Assembly (NCBI GenBank): GCA_018715765.1
Contig: DVKY01000065.1
Span: 1-11,211 of the forward strand
DNA length: 11,211 nt
Direction: 5' to 3'
Source: Fimivicinus intestinavium
GTDB taxonomy: Bacteria; Bacillota; Clostridia; Oscillospirales; Acutalibacteraceae
Under the pieces are notes generated by a model that was given only the letters and a program-made list of their open reading frames with translations, was not told the origin of the DNA and ran no database searches. The stretch's first letter is position 1. Every line of letters starts with the position of its first letter. The position numbers and the translations under genes were made by a program. This document shows positions 1-5,814 of this stretch, piece after piece.

Positions 1-99
1 AGAAACCTCCCGGGGCCTTCAGTCTATCTCAGTGGCTGAAACCCTTCAACAGGCCAGCGACGGCAGGCTTCGCAAACTTCCGGCGAGCTTGTGAGGGGA

Positions 100-119
100 C
101 TTGCCTGCTTGCAGGCAAG
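100..119. repeat. Perfect 9-bp palindrome, 2-nt centre
   Basis: CTTGCCTGC at 100-108 and GCAGGCAAG at 111-119 are exact reverse complements separated by TT. It directly abuts the larger stem at 119-174, so the two look like parts of one repeat unit. Confidence 0.75.
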
Positions 120-174
120 CGAGCGCACAAACTGTTTGAGCCGCCGTGAGGCGGTGAGTTTTTGTGCGCCTCGC
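119..174. repeat. Compound inverted repeat with nested hairpin
   Basis: The outer arms are GCGAG+CGCACAAA (119-131) and TTTGTGCG+C+CTCGC (161-174). They pair over 13 bp with a single bulged C at 169. Nested inside is CCGCC-GTGA-GGCGG (141-154). The result is a cruciform-like unit of about 56 bp. No adjacent U-tract argues against a simple terminator. It resembles the dispersed palindromic elements of intestinal Clostridia, but copy number cannot be judged from one window. Confidence 0.65.
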
Positions 175-230
175 CGAACCGATTCAAAGAGATTCAAAAA
201 ACGTATCAGTGCTGCCGCTGGCCGTATAGG

Positions 231-279
231 GGGGCCCCTTTTGCCTCCTTTTCCGGCCGAACGGAAAAGGAGGGGCCCC
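231..279. repeat. Strong purine/pyrimidine inverted repeat with GGGGCCCC ends
   Basis: CCTCCTTTTCCG (244-255) and CGGAAAAGGAGG (262-273) form a perfect 12-bp stem with a six-base GCCGAA loop. It is framed by GGGGCCCC at 231-238 and GGCCCC at 274-279, which can pair as a second outer stem after an internal loop. One arm is all purine and contains AGGAGG. No U-tract follows on either strand. Confidence 0.7.
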
Positions 280-374
280 GCGGCCTGAGCGGAGTAAACT
301 CCAATTTTTAGTTGTGTGCAGCCAGAAAGTTTGATTTGATATTTGAATGAGTGCCTGGTTTCGCTGTACGTGAC

Positions 375-411
375 TGGGCGTGTTTCGGATATTCATTCTG
401 CAGCACGCCCA
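375..411. repeat. 8-bp inverted repeat, 21-nt loop
   Basis: TGGGCGTG (375-382) and CACGCCCA (404-411) are exact reverse complements. It lies 7 nt from the much stronger hairpin at 419-452. Confidence 0.5.
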
Positions 412-418
412 ATGAAAT

Positions 419-452
419 AAGCAGCTGTAGCGAAAAAACGCTACAGCTGCTT
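419..452. repeat. Perfect 14-bp hairpin with A6/T6 loop
   Basis: AAGCAGCTGTAGCG (419-432) and CGCTACAGCTGCTT (439-452) pair perfectly around AAAAAA (433-438; UUUUUU on the minus strand). Neither side carries a clean U-tract, so it is not a textbook intrinsic terminator. It lies about 135 nt downstream of the small minus-strand gene at 587-742 and could still end or stabilise that transcript. Confidence 0.65.
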
Positions 453-505
453 GTGTTGATTCCACATTCTATTTTGATCGCGCGCACGCGTTATTTCCCC
501 CGGCC

Positions 506-587
506 AATCCTGGATGGGAGGCGCTTTCGCCTCCACCATCCGCTATACAGACATCGCTGCCTAGGATGTTAATGCAAATCCAGGATT
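506..587. repeat. Outer 10-bp inverted repeat enclosing a hairpin
   Basis: AATCCTGGAT (506-515) and ATCCAGGATT (578-587) are exact reverse complements 62 nt apart. A local alternative hairpin, GGATG/GGAGGCG pairing with CGCCTCC/CATCC on the minus strand (512-541), shares bases with the left outer arm. The two folds are therefore mutually exclusive. The right arm overlaps the last base of the stop codon of the small gene ending at 587. The hairpin is a possible Rho-independent-like end for that gene, but no U-tract follows. Confidence 0.5.
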
Positions 588-742
588 CAACCGATGAAGC
601 CTCTGCCGCTCTCCGCGCGCATCAGTGCATCCAGCTCCAATGTTTTGCGCAACCGCTTCCATGCGCCGAGATGCTTGTTATTGATGAGCTCGTCGAGCGT
701 CTTCTGCTCACTCCTGTGGAGATCAGAAGTCCGTTCCATCAT
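587..742 (-). CDS. Small 51-aa charged protein, unknown function
   Basis: The minus strand carries a short open frame starting MMERTSDLHR and ending GRGFIG. AAAGGAGGG (749-757) sits 6 nt before the first ATG at 742, which is a near-ideal ribosome binding site. A sigma-A promoter, TTGACT-17 nt-TAGACT, lies just upstream (775-803). The protein is soluble, highly charged and leucine-spaced in the middle (residues about 14-40), suggesting one or two amphipathic helices. It has no cysteines, signal peptide or membrane segment. It is monocistronic, with gene-free DNA on both sides. I do not recognise the family. The combination of promoter, binding site and clean frame is why I call it a gene despite its size. 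Confidence 0.7.
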   Translation of the reverse strand: MMERTSDLHRSEQKTLDELINNKHLGAWKRLRKTLELDALMRAESGRGFIG

Positions 743-774
743 GTTGATCCCTCCTTTCTTACTTTTGTGATTTT

Positions 775-803
775 AGTCTATCACAATATATGGAAAAAGT
801 CAA
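775..803 (-). promoter_or_regulatory. Sigma-A promoter for the 51-aa gene
   Basis: On the minus strand, -35 TTGACT (798-803) and -10 TAGACT (775-780) are separated by exactly 17 bp. Transcription would start near 768, about 25 nt before the ATG at 742, leaving a short leader with the AAAGGAGGG site. Confidence 0.7.
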
Positions 804-1194
804 GGCGAGTTGCACAACAAAGATGCCTGTTATTTGTGCAAAATAACTACACGAGGCTGCGCATCCTTCTGCTTCAATTTTTCCAGATGTTATGGTACAG
901 AAAAGCTTGAATTGTACTTTTTGCATAAACTGATTGCCAAAATTCTGTAACAATCGACGAGTTTTAAAATCTGTGTAAAAAAGAGGCGTTGAAAGTTTGT
1001 GAAAAATCGCAAACGAAAACACGCTGCACCCCCTTTTACATCCCCGCTTCTGAATGGATGGAATTCTAATCCTGTTCGCCCCAATTTTGCAATGCGTTTA
1101 AAATGATTGTTTCCGATTAGAACCGGTATCCATATCGAACCATATATTCATTCTGTTTTAAGCAATCTATCCTGTAGAAACAAAACGTCTGCAC
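804..1194. other. A/T-rich intergenic stretch without a supported gene
   Basis: I find no convincing gene or strong repeat. A minus-strand open frame beginning with GTG at 1022 runs across the promoter and start of the 51-aa gene and is rejected. Only the U-tract of the terminator at the right boundary stands out. Confidence 0.5.
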
Positions 1195-1223
1195 AAAAAA
1201 TTGCCGTGCTCAAAAAGCACGGC
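1195..1223 (-). terminator. Probable Rho-independent terminator (minus strand)
   Basis: GCCGTGCT/AGCACGGC (1203-1210 and 1216-1223) forms an 8-bp G+C-rich stem with a 5-nt loop. On the minus strand it is followed directly by AATTTTTT (1202-1195). The nearest upstream minus-strand gene is the YtaF-like one ending at 1520, about 300 nt away, so it may end that transcript or an unannotated short RNA between. Confidence 0.7.
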
Positions 1224-1375
1224 TCTGTGTAGTTATGCAATTGTCTCCTTTTGATAACAATCCCACAACAAAGTGCTTATTTTCACAAATAGAATGATTG
1301 CCCTTATCATTGTGGTTTAGGAGCTTGGGGAAACAGCCGGTTCAAGGCTTGTTAAAACAAATTTTCATTTTCTAC

Positions 1376-1537
1376 GGGAGGCATGGCTCATGAATCAGAA
1401 AGACCCCTCTAACGAAAACAGGAAGGTGAAACGGGAGGTTATTTTATGATGGCCTGTATTTCATGGCGAAGGGCGGCTATGCGGTTATCACAGAGCAGCT
1501 TTTGCCACTGCTGAAGTGCTTATGCGAACGCCTTTAA
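1376..1537 (+). other. Possible tiny + strand ORFs, doubtful
   Basis: Two good ribosome binding sites occur in tandem. GGGAGG at 1376-1381 precedes ATG at 1390 by 8 nt (19-codon frame ending TGA at 1447). GGGAGG at 1433-1438 precedes ATG at 1446 by 7 nt (22-codon frame). The two frames overlap at the stop. A third frame starting MAKGGYAVITEQ at 1463 (24 codons, stop at 1537) has protein-like composition but no binding site of its own. It overlaps the 3' end of the convergent gene at 1520. These could be a leader peptide, a toxin-like peptide or a frameshifted remnant. No promoter is clear. Confidence 0.2.
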
Positions 1538-2167
1538 CGCAGCCAACGCGATCAGCAGCACGCCGCCGAGCCAGGAGAGATCAACGGGCAGCTTCTGCGC
1601 AGCGCGGTTTCCAAGCCAGCCGCCCAGACGGACAGCCAACAGGCCGACGGCAAGTGAAAGCACAGCCATCAGTAAAAAATGCACCTGCATCAGCGCCGCG
1701 CCAAAGCCGGCCGCCAGCCCGTCAAGGGAGAGCGCAAAGGCCAGGGAAGCGGCCTCGGTGGGGGACAGGTCATGCGAGCCGTCACGATCCGCCTTCTCCG
1801 GGTCGGCGTAAACATCCAGAATGAATTTCAGGCTGCATACGGAAAAGGAAACCTGCCGGTGCAGCCGTTTATGCCTGCGAATCAGGGCCTTGATTGCGCT
1901 GTCGCACAGCTTTGCCAGGCCGAGCAGGCACAAAAGCGCAAAGCATAGCCATCTGGTCAGCCCCTGCGGCAGCAGCGTGCGCAGCAGCGTGCCAAGCAGC
2001 AGGGAGGCAGCCAGCATCCCTGTGCAGACGCTGCTGATGACCGCTGCGGAGAAAAACGGAATTTGAATCCGCTGCGCGCCGTAGGCAAAGCTTGCCACAA
2101 ACGCGTCCATAGAAAGCGCTACGACCAGCAGCAGCGATTCCAGCGCCGGAACAAGCAGGCTGTTCAA
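1520..2167 (-). CDS. ytaF: YtaF/MntP-like sporulation membrane protein
   Basis: A 215-aa integral membrane protein of the YtaF branch of the MntP (putative Mn2+ efflux) superfamily. Its role in sporulating Firmicutes is unsettled. Six hydrophobic helices are visible, at about residues 5-27, 38-62, 70-90, 140-160, 162-184 and 198-214. The two pseudo-repeats carry the family signatures SMDAFVASFAYG (19-30) and SLDGLAAGFGAAL (147-159). The acidic linker ADPEKADRDG (121-130) before the second repeat is typical of YtaF. I chose the TTG at 2167 because AGGGGGTGG (2174-2182) sits 6 nt upstream. The first ATG lies inside helix 1, and upstream codons look non-coding. Length fits the roughly 210 aa of Bacillus YtaF. 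It points to a spore-former. Manganese transport is inferred from the superfamily only. Confidence 0.8.
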   Translation of the reverse strand: MNSLLVPALESLLLVVALSMDAFVASFAYGAQRIQIPFFSAAVISSVCTGMLAASLLLGTLLRTLLPQGLTRWLCFALLCLLGLAKLCDSAIKALIRRHKRLHRQVSFSVCSLKFILDVYADPEKADRDGSHDLSPTEAASLAFALSLDGLAAGFGAALMQVHFLLMAVLSLAVGLLAVRLGGWLGNRAAQKLPVDLSWLGGVLLIALAALKAFA

Positions 2168-2230
2168 GCCTATCCACCCCCTGTCTGATGCGCAGGGAGA
2201 AAGCAATTTAGATTGATTGCCGGCATCGCT

Positions 2231-2292
2231 AAAAACGCTTTCCCCGCTCTTCCATCCTATGCAAAAGGGCGGCGTACGGTGAAAGCGTTTTT
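2231..2292 (-). terminator. Candidate terminator after tam (long-loop inverted repeat)
   Basis: AAAAACGCTTTC (2231-2242) and GAAAGCGTTTTT (2281-2292) are perfect 12-bp reverse complements, 38 nt apart. A short CCGC/GCGG pair may extend the stem inward. On the minus strand the stem ends in a TTTTT run, 70-130 nt downstream of the tam stop codon. The arms are symmetric, so it could act in both directions. The long loop makes this tentative. Confidence 0.45.
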
Positions 2293-2360
2293 TATTTATC
2301 AAATCCATCAAAATGAAAGATCGGATTGGAGTAAAAGCCTTTGCGGGGGGATACCGGGCT

Positions 2361-3131
2361 TTATTTACAGGCGATAAAAAACAACCGTGGAAAACGGAAA
2401 ATAATCTCCCCGTTGCGCTGTGCCGGATAGGCATATTCGATCTCGGCGAGAACCTCTCTCTCAAACGCCTGCCGCTCGCCATCCGCCAGACAGGCAAGGT
2501 AGGGCCGCAGCCCCGTGCCGCGATACCACTCCAGAATAGCCTGGGGGGAGGGGAGCCTGTGGTAGTAGGTAGTTTCCCACATGGTAAACTCTGCGGTATG
2601 CTCACTCAGAAGGTCGAAATATTGCGCCGGGGCGAGCTGATGGAAAATCCGCGGCGATGAAAAACAGGCATGCCATTTTTCACTGGAGGAGAGACGTTCC
2701 AGAATCCGATGCACAGGCTCCTGAAAATTATTCGGGATCTGTACGGCCAGCGCCCCGCCGAGCTTCAAAAGGCCGATCAATTGGGGGAGCAGCTTTTCAT
2801 GCTCCGGCACCCATTGCAGACAGGCATTGGAGAAGATTAGATCATATTCCCCGCCGAGCGGCGCGAGCTCCTGTGTGATATCAAATACCTGAAAGGCAAG
2901 ATCAGGGTTTGCTCCCCGAGCGGCCCGGATCATCTCCGGCGACTGGTCGATCCCCAGCACGCTGGCGCTTGGGAACCGTTCCTTCACAATTCGGGTGCTG
3001 TTCCCTGGCCCGCAGCCGATATCCAGCGCTTTTTGTACCGTTTGCAGCGGGATTTTTGACGCCAAATCGCGGGCCGGCTGCGTGCGCTCCTCCTGAAATT
3101 TCAGGTACTGCCCTGCATCCCATTTTGTCAT
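2361..3131 (-). CDS. tam: Trans-aconitate 2-methyltransferase
   Basis: A 256-aa class I SAM-dependent methyltransferase, expected to methylate trans-aconitate, a spontaneous by-product of cis-aconitate that inhibits aconitase, in the cytoplasm. It can be followed along its whole length against E. coli Tam as I remember it. The N-terminus MTKWDAGQYLKF matches MSDWNPSLYLHF. The SAM loop is LDIGCGPGNST (36-46), with acidic D62 in GIDQSPEM. Further motifs are LQWVPEHEKL (105-114), TTYYHRLPS (187-195), TGLRPYL (206-212) and FPRLFFI (247-253). The ATG at 3131 was chosen because it aligns with E. coli Tam and has AAAGGGG (3139-3145) 7 nt upstream. It follows the lipoprotein gene by 108 nt with no clear terminator, so co-transcription with the two-component cassette is possible. 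Substrate is inferred from homology. Confidence 0.85.
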   Translation of the reverse strand: MTKWDAGQYLKFQEERTQPARDLASKIPLQTVQKALDIGCGPGNSTRIVKERFPSASVLGIDQSPEMIRAARGANPDLAFQVFDITQELAPLGGEYDLIFSNACLQWVPEHEKLLPQLIGLLKLGGALAVQIPNNFQEPVHRILERLSSSEKWHACFSSPRIFHQLAPAQYFDLLSEHTAEFTMWETTYYHRLPSPQAILEWYRGTGLRPYLACLADGERQAFEREVLAEIEYAYPAQRNGEIIFRFPRLFFIACK

Positions 3132-3159
3132 TTCTTTACCCCTTTCGCTCCGTGTTCCT

Positions 3160-3243
3160 TCAGCCGTTTTCCCATTCATAAATACCGCCTTTACCGGGCG
3201 CGTTGTTGACGCCGGGGCCTCCCTCTTGAAGCGCATGTGTCAT
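3160..3243 (-). other. Possible 27-codon ORF coupled to the lipoprotein stop
   Basis: An ATG at 3243 overlaps the TGA stop of the lipoprotein gene (ATGA arrangement) and opens a 27-aa frame. It is glycine-rich and acidic at its end (GGIYEWENG). There is no own ribosome binding site; expression would need translational coupling. It lies in the gap before tam. I have no family match, and chance is a real possibility at this size. Confidence 0.2.
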
Positions 3244-3842
3244 AACGTTCCGGTTAAACTGCCGGAAACATGAGTTGATAATGTCAACGGAATCGAAATA
3301 GACGTATGTTCCAGGCGTATCGTCAGCGTTGCCTTTTCCAGCGGCGGGATGAAGAGCTCTCCCTCTGTCTGCCAGCTTGTATACCATTGCCCGGCCTCGG
3401 CGGAGGCGGTCTGTGTGCCGGCGATGAGCTTTTGGCTGTAATCGCCGGAAAGCTGGTAGTCAAAGAGCTCCCCCTCCAGCGCGCTGTTGCGGCATGCGCC
3501 GTAAATGCTGGAAACATAGGCGGCCTTCTCTGACAGCGCTTGCAGCTGCTGTTCACATTGGCGATTCATATTTTCATAGTCTTTTTGATTGATCTTTTGG
3601 GCGGAGAAGTTTTCCACGACCGTTTTTTGGACTTCCCGTACACCGGCCGCAAAGCGTTCTTTTTCCTCCGCAGTTGCTTCCCGGACGACGCAGCGGATCT
3701 CCCATCCATCCTTTTCGCCGGAGAGGAAATAGGGAGCCAACGCGCGCTGGCCCTCGGCTGTATTGGCGGCGGGCGGCGCGCTACAGCCGCTGAGCAGCAG
3801 GCATATTGCGGAAAATAAAACGCACAACTTGAACGTTTTCAT
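3240..3842 (-). CDS. Predicted lipoprotein of unknown function
   Basis: A 200-aa secreted lipoprotein. It has a basic start (MKTFK), a hydrophobic core (6-17) and a lipobox LLSGC with the lipidated cysteine at residue 20. After a short linker (SAPPAANTAE), residues about 57-110 are rich in Lys/Glu/Gln and probably helical. The last part, residues about 160-195, is Thr/Ser/Ile-rich and probably beta-stranded. I do not recognise the family. The ATG at 3842 was chosen over an upstream one at 3875 because AGGAGG (3849-3854) sits 6 nt before it and the signal peptide then starts correctly. It lies 29 nt after the sensor kinase gene. It may therefore be an extracytoplasmic accessory or target of that two-component system, which is inference from context. 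Confidence 0.8.
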   Translation of the reverse strand: MKTFKLCVLFSAICLLLSGCSAPPAANTAEGQRALAPYFLSGEKDGWEIRCVVREATAEEKERFAAGVREVQKTVVENFSAQKINQKDYENMNRQCEQQLQALSEKAAYVSSIYGACRNSALEGELFDYQLSGDYSQKLIAGTQTASAEAGQWYTSWQTEGELFIPPLEKATLTIRLEHTSISIPLTLSTHVSGSLTGTL

Positions 3843-3871
3843 ATAAAGCCTCCTGATTGGACATACCGTTC

Positions 3872-4876
3872 TCATTCGTTTATTTTTGACATGATCTTAA
3901 GAGAAAAGGTAGCGCCCTGGCCGGGCGCGCTTTTGACGCTGATATCGCCGCCCTGCGCGCGCAGAATGGAGCGCGCCATAGCGAGGCCAATGCCGGCGCT
4001 GTCCGGCGAAGCGTTTTTGCCCCGATAAAACCGTTCAAACAGGTGCGGCTGATCCTCACGGGCGATGCCCTCTCCGGTATCCGTTACGGTAAAAAGCGTA
4101 TAAAGCGGATTCCTTCGGGCTGAAACTGTCACCGTGCCGCCCTCTGGCGTGTGCTCCACACAGTTTTTCACTACATTGAGCAATGCTTCCGCCGTCCAGT
4201 TGAAATCGCATGAAATGCGCAGCCCTTCCGGAGCGTCGAGCACCAGCGTCAGCCCCCGCAGCTCCGCAGGGATCGACAGCGGCGCACAGGCCTTTTCCAG
4301 CACTTCACGGGCCTCATGCTCCTCCGGATGAAAGAGCACCGCGCCTGCATCCAGCCGGGCAAGCTTCAGCAGGGAGGCGACCAGCCACTCCAGCCGGTCG
4401 AGCTGTGCGTGCAGGCTGCGTGAAAATTCCCTTCGTTTTTCCGGTGGCAGATCAGGCGATTGCAAAAGATCCGCCATCATCATCATAGAGGTCAGCGGCG
4501 TTTTGAGCTGATGCGAAATGTCGGAAATGGAATCCGCCAGCCACGTTTTTTCCTGCGAGAGCTGCTGGTTCTGCTCGTTGAGGATACGTGTGACCTTATG
4601 AATATCGTTTTGCAGAATGCTCAGTTCGCCCTCATCGTTTTCCCGCACGTCAAGCGAAAAGTCGCCCGCGCAGATGCGTTCAAGGCAGTTGCTCAGGCGG
4701 CGGATACGCCGGTATTGCAGATGGGCAAAGCCAGAGGCGCACAGAAGCAGGGCAAGCCCCAGAAGCAGCGCAAGGCAGCCGGCGCGCCAATCCATCCAAA
4801 AACCGGCGGCGCTTCCCACTGCCGTCAGGGTGAGCATCGCTACGATCAGGCGGCGCAGTGCGCGGTTGCGCAGCAT
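3872..4876 (-). CDS. Sensor histidine kinase, short-loop type
   Basis: A 334-aa membrane histidine kinase, cognate to the regulator upstream. Two hydrophobic helices (about 11-28 and 33-52) leave only a few residues outside, so it probably senses in or at the membrane or through a partner. A HAMP-like linker (about 53-105) follows. The phosphoacceptor is H122 in SDISHQLKTPL. The ATPase domain shows the N box (N234, N238), G1 DTGEG (266-270), F box LFERFYRG (279-286) and G2 GIGLA (295-299). All catalytic motifs are intact. GGAGGT (4883-4888) lies 6 nt before the ATG, and the gap to the regulator is 21 nt. The overall type is VanS/BceS-like. The signal is unknown; cell-envelope stress or an antimicrobial is a reasonable guess. 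Confidence 0.9.
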   Translation of the reverse strand: MLRNRALRRLIVAMLTLTAVGSAAGFWMDWRAGCLALLLGLALLLCASGFAHLQYRRIRRLSNCLERICAGDFSLDVRENDEGELSILQNDIHKVTRILNEQNQQLSQEKTWLADSISDISHQLKTPLTSMMMMADLLQSPDLPPEKRREFSRSLHAQLDRLEWLVASLLKLARLDAGAVLFHPEEHEAREVLEKACAPLSIPAELRGLTLVLDAPEGLRISCDFNWTAEALLNVVKNCVEHTPEGGTVTVSARRNPLYTLFTVTDTGEGIAREDQPHLFERFYRGKNASPDSAGIGLAMARSILRAQGGDISVKSAPGQGATFSLKIMSKINE

Positions 4877-4897
4877 TGTCTTACCTCCTCTTTTTTG

Positions 4898-5581
4898 TCA
4901 GGTCGGGCCGGCTCCACAGGCGCGGTAACCGATGCCGCGCACCGTTTGGATCAGGCGTGGATTCTGTGGGTCGTCCTCCAGCTTTTCCCGAAGCCGCTTG
5001 ATATAGACGGTCAGGGTGTTGTCGTTGACAAAATCCCCCGCCGCATCCCAGATGCTTTCCAGTAGTTGCCCGCGCGTAAGCGCTTGCCCTGCATTGACTG
5101 CAAAGGTGAGCAGCAGGCGATACTCCAACGCCGTTAAAAAAACCTCTTGCCCGGCTTTCAGAACGCGCGCCTGCGAGGGATAAATCGTAACCTCGCCCAG
5201 GCGGATCGCCTCTGAATCGGATCGCTCCCGGCGGCGCAGTACATTTTTGATGCGTGCCAGCAACTCTCGAAGGCGGAATGGCTTGGTCACATAATCCTCT
5301 GCGCCCATCTCCAGGCCCATTACCGCATTGCCTTCATCGTCGCACGCGGTGAGGAAAATCACAGGGGTTTCGCCCCTTGCGCGCAGGGTGCGGCACACGT
5401 CGTAGCCGCTGCCGTCCGGCAGCATCAGATCCAGGATGGCCAGGTCGAATCCTTCCGTCTCCGCCGCTTTTTTGCCGCCTGCGGCATCCGGCTCGTGGCG
5501 CACGGTGTAACCCGCCTGCTCCAGCGCGTAGACGAGCCCCATCGCGATGGCGCGGTCATCCTCCACCAATAGAATACGCAT
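4898..5581 (-). CDS. OmpR/VanR-type response regulator
   Basis: A 227-aa DNA-binding response regulator. The receiver domain (1-115) has the acidic pocket D8/D9, phosphoacceptor D51 (LDLMLPDG), T78 and K100 (TKPF). The C-terminal winged helix (about 125-222) ends in the typical NTLTVYIKRLREKL and TVRGIGYR segments. It would be phosphorylated by the kinase encoded 21 nt downstream and probably controls this operon and unlinked targets. GGAGGG (5590-5595) sits 8 nt before the ATG, and an extended -10 promoter lies upstream. No ABC transporter or van/bce gene is in the window to identify the regulon. The unknown lipoprotein gene follows the kinase. Confidence 0.93.
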   Translation of the reverse strand: MRILLVEDDRAIAMGLVYALEQAGYTVRHEPDAAGGKKAAETEGFDLAILDLMLPDGSGYDVCRTLRARGETPVIFLTACDDEGNAVMGLEMGAEDYVTKPFRLRELLARIKNVLRRRERSDSEAIRLGEVTIYPSQARVLKAGQEVFLTALEYRLLLTFAVNAGQALTRGQLLESIWDAAGDFVNDNTLTVYIKRLREKLEDDPQNPRLIQTVRGIGYRACGAGPT

Positions 5582-5616
5582 GGCAACTTCCCTCCCCGCT
5601 TGTTTTAGACGGCTTC

Positions 5617-5625
5617 AGTATACCA
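5617..5625 (-). promoter_or_regulatory. Extended -10 promoter of the two-component operon
   Basis: On the minus strand TGGTATACT (TG-n-TATACT) lies 36 nt upstream of the regulator's ATG. The -35 region is weak, as is common for extended -10 promoters. Confidence 0.5.
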
Positions 5626-5679
5626 TATTTCAAAACGCTTTACACAACGATTCCTCCATGTGCATGCAAAAAATTTGAT

Positions 5680-5711
5680 TAGCATCAGTGTACCCTTGTA
5701 TACTGATGCTA
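5680..5711. repeat. 13-bp inverted repeat between the two operons
   Basis: TAGCATCAGTGTA (5680-5692) and TATACTGATGCTA (5699-5711) pair over 13 positions with one G/T mismatch around a CCCTTG loop. On the minus strand it is followed, after AATCAAA, by TTTTTT. It may be a second terminator behind hydA, or an operator upstream of the regulator promoter about 55 nt away. Confidence 0.55.
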
Positions 5712-5758
5712 TGTGAGCCTTTTTATATGAAAGAAATTTTTCGAGCAAATAAAAAGAA

Positions 5759-5792
5759 GCAACCGTTTCTGCTATACGGCAGAAACGGTTGC
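5759..5792 (-). terminator. Rho-independent terminator of the hydrogenase operon
   Basis: GCAACCGTTTCTGC (5759-5772) and GCAGAAACGGTTGC (5779-5792) form a perfect 14-bp stem with a 6-nt loop, 22 nt after the hydA stop. On the minus strand it is followed by TTCTTTTTATTT, a clear U-tract. Confidence 0.9.
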
Positions 5793-5814
5793 CATGCTCC
5801 AACACAGAGCAATT

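Larger units (their letters stand above)
1..586. other. Gene-free, hairpin-rich intergenic stretch
   Basis: I see no supportable protein gene here. Short open frames on both strands run through palindromes and lack good ribosome binding sites. The stretch holds a series of inverted repeats, listed separately at 100-119, 119-174, 231-279, 375-411, 419-452 and 506-587. A small GGAGT/ACTCC hairpin at 291-302 is followed by AATTTTTA and could be a weak terminator on the + strand. The density of stems suggests dispersed palindromic repeats or a structured non-coding transcript. I do not recognise a known RNA family. Confidence 0.6.

Noticed and set aside
91..465. Short open frames on both strands in the left repeat region
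   Set aside because: They consist largely of the palindromes, have low-complexity Arg/Pro-rich translations and no ribosome binding sites.
759..1022. Minus-strand 87-codon frame with GTG start and a nearby AGGGGGTG
   Set aside because: Spacing is only 4 nt, composition is not protein-like, and it runs through the promoter of the 51-aa gene.
1233..1310. Minus-strand 25-codon hydrophobic frame (MIRAIILFVK...) just before the terminator at 1195-1223
   Set aside because: It would fit a toxin-like peptide in position and hydrophobicity, but there is no ribosome binding site before the ATG and no clear promoter.
2241..2275. Possible forespore sigma-F/G promoter (GCATA and GGGGAAAGC) upstream of the YtaF-like gene
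   Set aside because: The -10 part fits poorly and the bases are better explained by the inverted repeat at 2231-2292.
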